Shown: positions 1-11,744, counted from the stretch's first letter. The stretch: DNA of 64,000 bases from Aquatica leii (GCA_035610365.1 CM069432.1:164236035-164300034), one strand, 5' to 3'. Translations and numbers: made by a program. The notes: generated by a model from the letters alone, not told the origin.

Positions 1-3
1 TGT

Positions 4-674
4 TTACGTACATTTAGAATAGTCATAAAAGCCCGTGCATTTAACGCATTGAGCCTGAAGATAGCAGTAATTTTTTGTGTGCTCTAATCTTTGAAAGTTT
101 GTACTTTGGAGAGTGTCTTTACTACTTTGGCGTGGTTCAATTTTAATTATACAGTGCATTAGATTATCGAGTTTAAATATTTCCTTTTCTTTGTCGGTTT
201 TACTTAGTTTGATTGCACAGATATGAATTAGTTGTTTATTCTTTAATAATCTTATGACTGATAGCACCGGGAATTTTAATTGAGACAGTTTGCCTAAATT
301 TTTTTTTTTGTTGTGATAGAAGTTGGAGGATTCCTTATTATTACAGGAAGATTTGAGGTATGAGGGTTGCGGCAAGTGAAGTATGAAATTTTATCAGTAT
401 TGGTATCATAGTATTTAGTAAGTGCTCGGTAATCGGCGGCATCAGCTATGTTAATTCGTAACTGAGATCTTTGATAAGCAGTCATAAAGTCGCACGGGCC
501 TGATCTTGTTCTAAACATTATAATAAAAAAGCACATTCTAAAGCTCTTTTTCATATATTTAATTTCGCAATAAAAACAAACACTTTTCCTACTGCTTGAA
601 AACTGGGCCGAGTAGTTCCTATACATAAATCCGGAAATGAAAGTGACATTAGTAACCAATAACAAGTCTCTCAA
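4..674 (-). pseudogene. Jockey-type LINE ORF1 (Gag) fragment, frameshifted
   Basis: This is a remnant of the nucleic-acid-binding Gag-like protein of a Jockey-superfamily non-LTR retrotransposon, which packages the element RNA. Two overlapping minus-strand frames (674 down to about 297, then 375 down to 4) read as one protein broken near the poly-T run at 300-309. The second part resembles the region that precedes the zinc knuckles in these proteins (LKFPVLSVIRLL, then IFKLDNLMHCIIKIEPR), followed by degenerate knuckles (HTKNYC, then CVKC and a final C). The first two cysteines of knuckle one are missing. The copy ends close to the window edge. Identification is by motif pattern only; the family is inferred. 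Confidence 0.6.
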
Positions 675-729
675 GTCTTAGTAAAGTATTTAAAAGTATT
701 ATATACAAAACCATTTATTTTAACATTCA

Positions 730-1472
730 TTGTCTTTTTCACAATACGGTTTCATGAAACGTAGGTCAACTACTAACAGTTTGTTTTTTTTTTTTCACAC
801 TATTGACTATAACATTATAATAAGAAAGTTGCACATTTTTGGACTCTCTTCTGCATTAATAACACTTTTGTCATCGTATCTTCGAAACCGTCCCTTAACA
901 GTTAATTTTTACGAATATAATACTTCTCCTTTTCAAGTTTCCTTTGAAGTTCACAAGTATCAAATCTTAAGCCTCTTCTATTTTATGATTTTTATTAATG
1001 ACATCAATGACGTAATAATATTAGATCGTTTGCTTTTTGCTGACGATCTAAAAAAATTTTCGAGCTATTTACACAGCTAATGACTTTAAATAATTTAAAT
1101 CTTAATCTCGCTAAATGTAAAGTTGTTTCTTTTAATCGTAAATCGACTACAACTAAATTTTGTTATTCTATTTGTAATTTACCCGTTACTTGATGTGACA
1201 ATATTAAAGACTTAGGTGTTATTTTTGATATAGAACTTACTTTTATCTTGCATATAGACTCGGTCTGTTCTTCTTCTGTAAATATGCTAAGTTTTATTGT
1301 TCGCAACTCTCGAAGCTTCTCAAACATTCATGTAATTTACACATTATATTACGCATTTGTCCGGTCCAGACTAAAATATTATTCACTGATATGGGATCCT
1401 ATCTACTAGAAAAAAAAACTCGAATTAAAAAAATTCAACAGAAATTTTAAAAGTATATTTACCTTAAGATGA
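730..1472 (+). pseudogene. Jockey-type LINE reverse transcriptase, C-terminal part
   Basis: This is the C-terminal half of a non-LTR reverse transcriptase. The frame opens with a QYGF-x5-ST motif, contains SYLRNR, FINDIND and the catalytic LLFADDL (about 1030-1050), then passes a stop at 1078-1080. It continues as thumb-like sequence (NLNLAKCKVVSFN, DLGVIFD, LKYYSLIWDP, RIKKIQQKF). An in-frame stop interrupts it again near 1192 and the frame drifts near 1405. The usual SGVPQGS motif is degenerate. It lies opposite in strand to the Gag fragment at 4-674, so the two are either separate insertions or a rearranged copy. It ends where a Penelope-like fragment begins. Inactive. Confidence 0.75.
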
Positions 1473-1893
1473 TAGGATAAAATGCCCGTATGGGTGTGTT
1501 TGCGATAAACAGAATGGCTCAGAAGTCCGCCGGGTTTACGAGTCACAAGAACGTCAAGAAATGGAAGAGAACCATTACTTTCGATTTCCATAGTAAATTT
1601 GATATCTAAGTGTTGATTGTTAAGATGATCAAGAAACTTAAACAATTCGAGATGACCATGAGGCCAAACAATAAACGTGTCGTCAACATAGCTAAACCAC
1701 ACTTTAGGTTTTAATATTGAGGATTCCAAAGCAACCGTTTCAAAGGATTCCATAAAAATGTTGGCTACAACAGGTGATAGAGGAGAACCCATAGCAGCAC
1801 CAGAAAACTTTTCGTAATACTTGTTATCAAATTGAAAGTAAGTAGTTTCATAGATTCCGACCGTGAAAGCCTTCGCTACGACCATATTCTCGT
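1458..1893 (-). pseudogene. Penelope-like element RT fragment joined to its terminal repeat
   Basis: This is a fragment of a Penelope-like reverse transcriptase containing GAAMGSPLSPVVANIFMESF, the catalytic YVDDTFIVW, and a palm/thumb block ending in the LDVLVTRKPGG and HSVYRK region. It is closely related to the copy at 9186-11639, with which it shares long stretches. Reading 5' to 3' on the minus strand, it starts with TAGCGAAGGC and CGGAATCTATGA, which is the terminal-repeat sequence of the same family (compare 8835-8960). That sequence is fused directly into the middle of the RT domain. Such 5'-truncated bodies preceded by terminal-repeat sequence are known for Penelope-like elements. 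Confidence 0.85.
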
Positions 1894-2063
1894 TTAATAT
1901 GTACCTAGAATACTAGTTATTTGTGTTTTTTTATTTTTTTATTATGTATGTATGCATTCTTATTTTTAAAAATTGTAATAAACCTTGTTCATTATATTAC
2001 GTAAGTGATATTGTGTTTGTTTTCAACACCTTCCGATAATTGCAAGATTTGCGATATCTGTGA

Positions 2064-2343
2064 TTTTTTTTACTAAAACACTTAGATCGCTGTTTAACTC
2101 GCAAGTATGGTAGTTGCAGCCATTGTTCTATTTTGGTCAGTTAAAGTAATTTCAGCAAGTAGACGGATACGTAAGTAATAACATGTAACATACGCTTTTA
2201 GCGTTTGAGATGGCTGTCAAATAAATGGTTTTTCTTTACTAAAGCACTTAGAACGTTGTTTAACTAGAGAATCGCTCGCAAGTATGGTGGTTGCAGCAAT
2301 TGTTCTATTTTAGTAAGTCAAAGTAATTTTAGCAAGTAGACGG
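2064..2343. repeat. Direct repeat, two ~105-bp units
   Basis: Unit one (2064-2166) and unit two (2231-2343) share TTTACTAAA-CACTTAGA, CTCGCAAGTATGGT, GTTGCAGC-ATTGTTCTATTT, and AGTAATTT-AGCAAGTAGACGG. Unit two carries a short extra segment (AGAGAATCG). About 65 bp separates them. No coding potential is seen; this is a local duplication of unknown origin. Confidence 0.8.
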
Positions 2344-4880
2344 AAGTTCTAAGTTTTTTCTCTGTCCGCACTTACGGAAAGTTAAGTCATTGCCTTATAG
2401 TAATGGCATTTTTGGACTATTTAAATCCTAGTGCAATCAAGTAGAGTATATAATCTAAGGGGCTAGATGCAAAAGAAAGAATAGCTATTTAAGTAGGCGA
2501 ATGCAATTTGCACTCGTCAAAAATGTGGGGAGTATTATACCAAGCTAGCTAATATCATTACAAGCTACTCCAAAAAACTTCAACTTTAAGGGTAAGCCAT
2601 AAATTACTTTTATAGCATTCTTAGAAGATCAAGTCTTGACTGTGTATATTTGTTAATGTTTTATACATTTTCTCTGGCTGAAATTGGTTTATTAGAAAAT
2701 ATACAAACAATTTGTTAGGTTTTGTTGTTATCAAGCTGCTTACTTTTACCGACATTTCAGCTATCCGTGGTTGCTATCCTTTGTAATATTATTGAGCATG
2801 TTTTAACAATGTCTGCAAAAAACTTTTTTAAAAAACATGTAGAAAAATAAAAAACTGTACTTGAAAAGCATAAACCAAATCTAATACATAAATTAATATA
2901 TCTTGTACAAAACACGAATAGTTTCTTCATGTAATAGCCGGACACATTGGCACGGTCCAAACCCAGAAAACGTTCTTATCTTAGTTTCTTCATAATTGAT
3001 TTTAAAAATGGGTGTATGAAAAATGACACATGCATTGCTTTAGTTGACTATTTTTTGTTGAAGCGACACTAAACATATTAAAATCAGACTCGTTACACTG
3101 AGTGCAATTGTTATATAGAAAACAAAATTATTAATATATTAATTCAAATGTGCAGAAATACATTACAAAAACTCTAATAGGTACCAAAATTTAAAAGAAC
3201 TAAAAAGTTAAAAAAAGGAAATTAGCAGACAGCTTGGGTAGATACTGTACTAAAAAAACAACGTAATCAAGTAAATATTGCTTTTTAGACATAATTAAAA
3301 AACAAAAATTAAGCAAACAGTGGCAACTGACTAGATTACTACACAAGACTAAACAAAACAGTAAAAATAGTTAAAACAAAAATTGTTTGAAAAAGAACAC
3401 AGCAATAAGCAGATAATTATTAGGTCTCTTAGCAACTAAGAATATTGACTCGTAATCTTTTTATGTCAGTTTTTATTATTTAGTATATTTTTCTATTTAC
3501 ATACATTTAAATAGATACTGAATTATAAATATAATTTTTTTTTAGTATCTAAATTTAACCTATTCTACAAAGCTTTTGTTCAAAAACAGAAACCTTAATT
3601 AATGTAATGTTTAAATCAACTGAATTAACAATATGTTTATTTCAATTTTTTTATTTAAATATTTAACATTATTTGTCATTTGCAAGTTTATAGTATGCAA
3701 AACGATTACACGATCTACTCAAAACCTACTTTTCCAACTTTACTAAACTCTAATATTAAAATAAAACCCTTCAACTTTACAGTGAAGAACTAAATCTCTA
3801 AAACATGTTAAAAACTTCTAAAATTTGTAACTAAACAAATAAAACCTATTTAAAGCTTGACTTTTATAATTACTTTATTTAAGCATGCAATCTAAATAAT
3901 AATTTACAATAAAAAACAAAAAGGTCCTTAGGCGTCTGACATTAATATAAAGCGTTAACCGTATTAAATGCAAGGTATTCTTAGAAGTAAATAAACATAT
4001 TAATTTTAAAGTTACATAAATTCTGCAAAACCAATGTTGGTATGATTTTTCTTTAAACCGAAACCTATACTCATTTTTAGAGAAATCTTAAAAATGTATA
4101 AAATACGGAATTTGAAAGAGAGCAAAATACAAACAAGTTCAATAAAAACAAATATATTTATAGAAATAAATAAACTACAGACAAAAATAATAACAATTTA
4201 AAAATAACCAATAAAAATTGCAAAAAAACAAACAATTTTATTTTTATTTAAAATATATTGGGCTAATAGTATTGCATCTATTGAGTTCTGACACAAAATC
4301 AGTATAACATTAATTTTATGGCCAATTTCTGAATTGCGTTGGAGTAAATTTTATTGCTTTTGTGTATTGTTTTACGCTTTCATTGAAAATTAGTATTACG
4401 AAAGTTTATAAGTGTAAAAGCAAATCAGAAAAAGGAAGACATAGCAGTTTACGCTAAAACGTCATTAATTACTCACACGAAAAGTTTCATTAATTAAATT
4501 AAATTTTACATTTCAGCATCTTTTACTTTTGGAACCAGCACTAATATGTTGACACAATAAGATCGAGTAATTTCAAGAAAACGATTTTTTTGCCAAATTC
4601 TTTATTTCTGTATTACTATGCGCGGCGTCGTTTATTGCCACCTTATGTTTATCCATTTATAACACCTTGTATATTATAAGTCAGATTTCCTAAAATCACG
4701 CCATCTATTTTCAAATTGCAAAGCGTTTTCTAAAAGAAAGTCGTACTCCAAACAAGCGCTAGAGTGGTGCAAGGCTTACGTTTTGTATACTATTAATATT
4801 ATTACGGTACTGTTTTAGCCATTGGTACCCAGGTCCGGGCATAGCGCTTTTCTATTTTTAGCAATAATAGAATTTTAAGT
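2344..4880. other. No gene recognised
   Basis: A+T-rich sequence with short open frames only (for example 2757-2960 minus), none with recognisable motifs or base composition unlike the surroundings. I see no element boundaries here. Confidence 0.5.
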
Positions 4881-4929
4881 TTGTAGTGGCCTTAGTCCTT
4901 TTTTTCTCCATATTTGATTTTTTTTTGGT

Positions 4930-5817
4930 TTGCCTACTCAGACGCATCGTTGGCGAGTACTTTATGAAGAATATCGTGTCGCTAAACGAGTTATCTTGTT
5001 GCAGAATCGTCAGAAAAGAGAAGAGAAAAGAATACAAAGAGATAAACGATTGCGTTCTTTTTTGGGATCTGATAAAAGTGTTCAACATAGATTGCACATT
5101 CAGTGTTTTAATTTCTCCTTCTTTTCCGGAGCCTCAACGAAAAGATCGTTCTGAAAGATATGAAAGATGTACCCGGTTGTCATATCTTTCAGCGTGTAGT
5201 ACGTTAAATTTTATGAAAATGTCTCAAACATTAGGGGTCGCTACAACATTAGAAGAATTATTAAAACAGTTACCGCCGGGTACGACCGTTGCAACGACCA
5301 CCACCGCTTGCGTCTTCTAGTTCATCCTCTTCTAGTTTACCTTATTTTCCTGTCATCTGTTACACAAAGGATACAAAATAACTTGCTTGATAGTAATAAT
5401 GTTATGTTTAACAAATTTGACGTTCGACTTAATAACCAATTAACAAATCTGCGTACTAATTTATATGAAATTGAATTATTGGCAAGCATTTTAAGGCGTG
5501 ATGCTGTTTATTATCCATTTTTGTCTATGCATGAACCTTTAACCAATAAAATCAATCTGCAAATAACATGACTTAATAAAATTAAACAAATTATTAGAAG
5601 CTAACATTAACAGTATTTGAAGGTGGTGATTGACAGCAGTTTGCCGTCGCAGACCAAAGTGATGCTGACGCCGCCTAACACTAACGGCGTTACAAGCATC
5701 AACAGCATAGGCAAAGTGGTAGTGACAACGTACCGCTACAGTGTGCGGTCGCTACAAAATACTCCATCGCCGCAGTACGTTGTCAGCTCGCCATCGACGC
5801 CAAAAAGCGAATGGTAG
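4930..5817 (+). pseudogene. Decayed ORF of unknown product upstream of Polinton ATPase
   Basis: Open stretches at 4930-5154, 5308-5571 and 5617-5817 all lie in the same forward frame, with a second open frame (4886-5320) overlapping the weak stretch between the first two. This pattern suggests one gene of about 290 codons broken by stops and compensating frameshifts. The N-terminal part is strongly basic (for example QNRQKREEKRIQRDKR); the C-terminal part is rich in Thr, Ser and Val. I do not recognise the family. Position immediately upstream of, and on the same strand as, the Polinton ATPase remnant suggests it belongs to the same element, but that is inference from location only. Confidence 0.4.
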
Positions 5818-6409
5818 TAGAAGTAGAATCAAGCAATATTTGCTAAATTTGTGTTAGACGATAGTCTAGTGTACTCAACAAGTACACTACAATAGTCCAC
5901 TTGACGAGTACGTCGTGGTCACCACCGCATCACATGCCTGCGAGTTTTTAAACCTGGTATTGTTTGCTAAAATCGTGTTAGAGAATGATAGTAATAACAC
6001 CAGTCTAGTTTTCCAACAACACAAACTCTGTGTTACAAGATCGTAGCAACAACACCTTTCTACTGTGATCACAAAACGACTCGTCAGTTCTTACATTTCC
6101 ATGGTGGTGAACCATTTAAAGAATATTAGTATCAACAACATCCACAATGCAAAACACCATCGAGCTGACACCTTCATGGCTCACTGAGAGTTTCGGTAAA
6201 ACAACAATAACAAATTGATTTTACTCTAATACATTATAATCAATTATTTATTATATTTATTTTATTTTGTTATACAGTAATAGATTATAATCAATTATTT
6301 ATTATGTTTTAAATATTTAAATGTTTAAAAATGAAGTTCGTATGTCAATCATGATTACTACTGGTTATGAATTATGAACGTTCACTCGACATAGTGCATT
6401 ATTTAGTGG

Positions 6410-6990
6410 TGAGTTTAAAAGAGCACTAATAATCGGACAGTCAGGTTGTTGGCAAACAAACGTCATGTTATCTCTTTTGCTTGCTTCAAATGGATTACGT
6501 TTCTTTAACATATACATTTGTTCCAATTCCTTGTATTAAAGCAAGTACGAATTTCTTAGACGTTTACTTGGAGCTGTTCAGGAATGTCGCTATTTTGAAC
6601 GTTGTAATATTGATCAATTTATAGCTTCTTCGGAAATCACAGAGTATTCTGTCATTTTTGATGACGCATGTTGTAGCGGGCAAAGCGTAATTAAGGAATA
6701 TTTTTTATATGGTCGTCATAAAAACATTGATTGTTTTTAGTTGTCTAAAAGTTGTAGTGTCGTTCCTAAACAATTAATTTCGACAATTCCAACTTATTAA
6801 TTTTATTCAAGCAACATTTGACAAACTTAAAACACGTTTACGAAGACCACATTGCTAACGATATGACGTTTGATGAATACAAACGGATTTCTAGCAGTTG
6901 TTGGAAGTCTCTATACGGCATTGCCGTGATCGATCTTGACTGTTCTTAAGAGAACGGACGATATCGCAGAAGTGTTGATACATACAATAA
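6410..6990 (+). pseudogene. Polinton/Maverick packaging ATPase (FtsK-HerA type), decayed
   Basis: This is a remnant of the genome-packaging ATPase of a Polinton/Maverick, a large virus-like DNA transposon. The forward frame reads a degenerate Walker A (GQSGCWQTN, where the family expects Gly-Lys before Thr), then NGLRFFNIYI, a Walker-B-like YSVIFDDAC, and YFLYGRHKNIDCF. After a frameshift near 6790 come HVYEDHIANDMTFDEYKR and CWKSLYGIAVIDLD. Internal stops occur after SNSLY (about 6535) and IDCF (about 6738), and there is another near 6948 before GRYRRSVD. The order and spacing match the family; the copy is clearly dead. The Walker A change would by itself be expected to remove nucleotide binding. 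Confidence 0.8.
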
Positions 6991-7099
6991 GTGGACTGTG
7001 ATTTGCAACACAAAGACAAAGTGGACGTCTATCTGCAATCTTGTCTAAATTATTAACGTCCACTCACAAAACGCGATTGTCTACAAAACCACAATTGTT

Positions 7100-7920
7100 T
7101 GTCGATGATAAATAAGTGTTCGTTTACGATCCAACAACCGACAACACCGAGGAAAATAAAAATACAACGCCAACCGCATACGAGGCTAATGAAGAATGAC
7201 ATGACACCACAGATTCTAATATCCTCTTAGCGTACAAGGATGTACAGAAACGCTTATGATTATATCGAGATAAAATAAGAGAGGGCTTATCCAGTCCCGC
7301 CGTATTAAACAAATTTCATATTTCACATAGAACATATTTAACGGAATTTAAAGCCGATATTGACAATAACTTTAACACTAAATACAGCGTTTGTGAGATA
7401 GATGGAAATTTGTTTGTAACACACAGCGAATTTACTGTAGACGATCGCAAAATCGCCATTAATGGATTAAAGTACAAAGGGACGCTCGGATTGTACGAGT
7501 TATTATTTAAAAAAAAAACCAGAGCAATTTAACATTAAAGACATACGTGAATACTGAGACATATTACGACGTACCAATTCTTATAAGGTTAATTGGGATC
7601 CTAATACAACTATATCGGCCAGTAAAGGTTATAAATACATTAATGTTATGAAACCTATCTTTAACGGAAACAAACCAAATATTTGGTGGGCAGCACGTTG
7701 GAAAACTGGTGCTGGTTTGCAAAGAAGAAACTTACAACTACAACATCTTCAAAAACAAGTCATATGTAACAGAACAAAAGATTACGACTTTCAGTTGCCT
7801 CGAAGGCTGCCGGTCATACGGGTCACGATAACGAAATCATTTTGGTATTCGATGAATTACAAGAAATACAAGAAGCTAAAATTATTAAATAAATTATATA
7901 TACATCGTTTGAGATTGTAT
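7100..7920 (+). pseudogene. Polinton-linked conserved gene, N-terminal part, decayed
   Basis: Downstream of the ATPase a forward frame reads DKIREGLSSPAVLNKFHIS, then IDGNLFVTHSEFTVDD, then INGLKYKGTLGLYELL (to about 7510). It next shifts frame and continues with MKPIFNGNKPNIWW around 7650-7690. I recognise the GT-x-GLYELL (normally GLWELI) pattern as typical of a protein found beside Polinton genes in invertebrate genomes, but I cannot name its function. Several frameshifts are present, including one at the poly-A run at 7509-7518. Later pieces (GHDNEIILVFDELQEIQEAK, about 7815-7885) are in yet another frame. Confidence 0.55.
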
Positions 7921-8340
7921 TGACCCAATTTCCTTGTAGTCTTCACGTAAACGAGATGCCTTTAGATAAGTTTTCTAATTACACGCACGGTAAAATGATT
8001 ATGCATAAATTTGGTAACGACGTTCAGAGTAGCATAATAGTCAAACATCTTAATACCGATTTAATACAACGTAATTTACAACAATACCTTTAATAGTTTA
8101 AAGAAGAATTACAACAAGATTTACAAGGAAGTATACAACAAAAACAGCCACAACAACTTAACGATTTGTATTCGCAAACTATTCTGTACTTGGATACAGT
8201 ACGCCTTATGTCAACTGGATTTTTTGTTTTTCAAAATCGAAAATTGGTTTACAAGTTTATGATTCAGTCGGCAATTATTACGTCTGCAGAAACTACTCCA
8301 GAACCTGGTGACTCAACGCTACCGAACGATTACTGACTTT
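7921..8340 (+). pseudogene. Polinton-linked coding remnant, unidentified
   Basis: The forward frame reads MPLDKFSNYTHGKMIMHKFG from about 7956, then a Gln-rich stretch, LNDLYSQTILYLDTVR, and ends near TTPEPGDSTLPND, with stops inside. It appears to continue the preceding broken gene rather than start a new one. No family is named. It is cut off on the right by the probable solo LTR at 8378. Confidence 0.4.
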
Positions 8341-8377
8341 ATATATACATAAATAATAACCAACACGACGTTAATAC

Positions 8378-8761
8378 TGTAACGAATTTTATTATTAAAA
8401 CTAATTTATTTAAACTTATATTAGAAATATGTACACTTTTAAATTAACCGAACAAATTAAATCTAATAATATTTAATAAAAACACTTACACTAATTTATA
8501 TATAGCGCTATCAGTTACACGAAGATAAGATAACGTCCGCGGATAGCTTCACACACTTGTTTACACTAAAGTCACGTACTTCGTAGATTTATTTATAACA
8601 CGCGTTAACGACTTATTTATTTAGACTTGAATATAACACTGCTGTCTTCGCATTACGGCAATAACTGACCTACGATTTGTTTGTTCGGTATTTATACACA
8701 TTTGGAAATTTTTCTCGAGTGTTCCATATCTTTTAGTATATCTTCTAGAAGATGGATAACA
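8378..8761 (-). mobile_element. Probable solo LTR of a gypsy-type element
   Basis: Read on the minus strand the segment starts TGTTATCCATC and ends AAAATTCGTTACA, so it has the TG...CA ends of an LTR. It carries a TATA box (TATAAATA, around 8689-8696) followed by a pyrimidine/purine start-like region, and AATAAA-type signals further along. No internal element genes accompany it, hence 'solo'. A clean target duplication is not visible, so the boundaries are provisional. Confidence 0.5.
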
Positions 8762-8821
8762 ACTTCGAGAAGGCTCTTGAATTTGAAAACGTTTCAATAC
8801 GATTGACGGTAAAACTTTGGA

Positions 8822-8834
8822 AAAGAACGATACA
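8822..8834 (+). repeat. 13-bp target site duplication, left
   Basis: AAAGAACGATACA, identical to 12752-12764. It lies immediately outside the terminal repeat of Penelope-like copy A. Confidence 0.85.
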
Positions 8835-8960
8835 TGTAATAGCGAAGGCTTCCACGGCCGGAATCTATACTAACATTAGAATGTCTTCCGGGTTTGGACC
8901 GTGTCATGGTTGCAACCGAAGCTGCCAACGTTTCGCCCACTTTCGTAAAGGGCTTCATCA
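8835..8960 (-). repeat. Penelope-like terminal repeat (3' side of copy A) with hammerhead-like core
   Basis: This 126-bp repeat is almost identical to 11619-11744 in the same orientation, and matches 12660-12750 in inverse orientation. On the minus strand it reads CTGATGA (8961-8955), a stem GCCC/GGGC, GAAAC (8934-8930), then a stem closed by TTCG. This resembles the core of hammerhead ribozymes described in Penelope-like terminal repeats. The stem closing the cleavage site is not evident, so ribozyme function is uncertain. Confidence 0.75.
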
Positions 8961-9185
8961 GGGCGTAAGATAAATTGCAAAACTCAAACAAGCAATTGAA
9001 ATCTAACTAAGAACTTCTCAAAAGTTAGGTTATCCACTTGTCAAACAAGCCATAACCTAAACTCTGAAAAGGTAAGAAAGAAAACGATAACCTGAAAAAG
9101 CAAACGAAAATCTAACAAAGAACCACTACCGAGTTAGGTAATCAACTTGTGAACCAAGCCAGATTCTAAACTCCGTAGAAGTGAC

Positions 9186-11639
9186 TTAAGAAGAAATAGT
9201 CTCCGTATTTAAAGGAAAAGGATCGTCACGGGTGGTTAAGCTCGACCCTGATTGGGTTACGGTTGCTAGGGGGCGTGTTTTTGATAAATGACTAATAACC
9301 GGGAACCAAAGAGGGGATAGTTCGAAACCATGATCCCGATTGAAGTTATTGGAGTGTTTGATGATTTCTATGCTTTCTCGGAATTTCCTGTTGAAAAAGC
9401 ATGGAGATTTGGCAATCAACGAAACATTTTCAAAATCTATCTTGTGACCTGTAGTAAAATGATGTTCAGCGACCGCAGACTTGGAAGTATACTTTTTCCT
9501 TATACAACGATCATGTTCTGAAATACGAGTAATGACGGAACGACCGGTTTCACCAATGTAGACTAAACCACAAGAACAGGGAATTTGGTATACACCTTGA
9601 GATAAAAGTGTAGAAAATTTGTCTTTGGGAGAAGGAAGAATCTGAGAGCTTTTGCCAGTCGAGTTGAATATGGGTTTAATACCATTCTTACGAAGGAGTT
9701 TCCCTATTTGATCTGTAACCTTGTGAATGTAGGGTAAAAAGGCCAATTTTGAGTTGGATTCGGGAGTAGAAATGTCCTTAGGTAATCGAGTACGTGGATG
9801 TAAACGACGATTAATAACTCTATGAATATCTCGCTTTACATAACCGTTGTTCACTAAGGTTCTAGTAAGATGAGGAAGTTTTGTGTCTAGATTCTCAGGT
9901 TGACAAATAGAAAAGGCACGATGGACCAAAGATTCAATAACAGAACGTTTCTGTGCAGGATGATGATGAGACGAAGCATGAAGATATCTGTCCGTATGGG
10001 TTTGCGATAAACAGAATGGCCCAGAAGTCCGTCGGGCTTACGAGTCACCAGAACGTCAAGAAATGGAAGAGAACCATTACTCTCGATTTCCATAGTAAAT
10101 TTGATATCTAAGTGTTGATTGTTAAGATGATCAAGAAACTTAGACAATTCAAGATTACCATGAGACCAAACAATAAACGTGTCGTCAACATATCTAAACC
10201 ACACTTTAGGTTTTAATATTGATGATTCCAAAGCAACCGTTTCAAAGGATTCCATAAAAATGTTAGCTGCAACAGGTGATAGAGGAGAACCCATAGCAGC
10301 ACCAGAAACTTTGTTCGTAAAACTTGTTATTAAATTGGAAGTAAGTAGAGGATAGACACTTTTCAATAAGAGGAACCAAACTCAAGTCCTTGCCATGTTG
10401 AGACAGAATCTGTTTGATGATAATAAGCAAATCCTTAATAGGAACTTTAGTAAAAAGTGAAGTAACATCAAAGCTCACGAGAAGATCTTGGGGTTCAAGT
10501 TTTATAGTTTCTAGACGTTGAATAAAATGCTGAGAGTTGAGGATGTGAGAAGAGGTTTTACCTGTAAACTCGCAAAGAATGTTGGACAAGAACTTGGCTA
10601 GCTTGTAGGTAGGAGATTGAACAGTACTAACGATAGGTCGAAAAGGAATACCTTGTTTGTGAATTTTGGGAAGTCCGTATAGACGAGGTGGTTTAGAATC
10701 TGATGGGGTAAGTCGACGTTTAGTTTCAGGATGTAGATTGGAAAATTTGATGATTTGGCTAACCTCACGTTCAATCCTCGAAGTGGGGTTATGGGTTAGA
10801 AGAACGTAAGTTTCCTCAGACAAAATAGAATTGATTTTCGTAACATAATCAATTTGGTTCAAAACTACAGTGGCGTTGCCTTTATCGGCTAGAAGAACAA
10901 TAATATCAGGGTTCTTACGAAGACTTTTTAGAGCTGACTCTTCCGACTTAGAAACGTTGGATTTAGGAATTTTAGATGATTCAAGGATTTTTCCAGTGTT
11001 AATACGAATGGGATCTGAGATGTGGCGAAGAAGATGTCTTATAGAAGACTCAACAGCACATAGAATATCTTCTTTAGGAATACGTTTGGGAGCAACCGCA
11101 AAATTCAAACCCTAGAGAGTACCGATTCCTGTTCTGAAGTGAGAACCAAACTAGATAAATTGACAACCGTTTTTACTGAGTTAGTAGTAGATGAAACTTT
11201 ACGATTCTTGGATTCCAATAATTGAAACTTTTTGAGATGACTTTCAGTGGTTAGTCGTAGAGTGGTATCAGACTGCTGGTAAGTAATGTTGTCGAAGAGT
11301 TTCCAATCATCCGGGGATAGAGTGTTGGCCAACTCAAGATGAAGATAAAAGAGTTGTTTTGAAACGGTGTCTTAACTCTCGCCTAGTTTGCTTAATCCGT
11401 TCGCGTATCAACGCTAGGCTAGCACGGTGTAGGATGTTTTTAGAAGAACGTGTCTGAATGTGGAACTTAATTTTGAGGAATGTAGGAATGATGTTGTGGT
11501 CACGACAGCGACTAAGAAAGGTTAAATTGCACAAAAGTTTGACGAGTTTGTGGCGAAGTTTGGCAAATACGGAGGTTTTAGAAGAAATATTCTCCCCGTG
11601 GAGATTGGAGATTGTTAATGTAATAGCGAAGGCTTCCAC
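9186..11639 (-). pseudogene. Penelope-like element polyprotein (RT + GIY-YIG endonuclease), copy A
   Basis: This encodes the reverse transcriptase/endonuclease that carries out Penelope retrotransposition. The protein is readable end to end across five minus-strand segments: 11639-11334, 11332-11105, 11108-10263, 10366-9887 and 9929-9186. Successive segments alternate frame, so about four small indels break it (near 11335, 11108, 10310 and 10005). RT motifs are ADKGNATVV, LYGLPKIHK, PIVST, LLVSFDVTSLFT, GAAMGSPLSP and YVDDTFIVW. The C-terminal GIY-YIG nuclease is seen as GVYQIPCSCGLVYIGETGRS, followed by R-x3-H and HHFTTGHKIDF. Length (about 800 residues) is as expected. The start codon used here lies within the 5' terminal repeat. 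Catalytic motifs are intact apart from the frameshifts, so the copy is fairly recent. Confidence 0.9.
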
Positions 11640-11744
11640 GGCCGGAATTTATACTAACATTAGAATGTCTTCCGGGTTTGGACCGTGTCATGGTTGCAAC
11701 CGAAGCTGCCAACGTTTCGCCCACTTTCGTGAAGGGCTTCATCA
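11619..11744 (-). repeat. Penelope-like terminal repeat (5' side of copy A)
   Basis: Direct copy of 8835-8960 with only a few differences. The hammerhead-like core here reads CTTGATGA instead of CTGATGA on the minus strand, so it is altered. It contributes the first codons of the copy A reading frame (MEAFAIT) and abuts copy B. Confidence 0.8.

Noticed and set aside
2757-2960. Minus-strand ORF with Cys/Phe-rich text
   Set aside because: No conserved motif; composition follows the surrounding A+T-rich DNA.
8762-8821. Coding segment (NFEKALEFENVSIRLTVKLW) continuing after the Penelope insertion
   Set aside because: Reads plausibly across 12765-12800 when the insertion is ignored, but is too short and unrecognised to call a gene.
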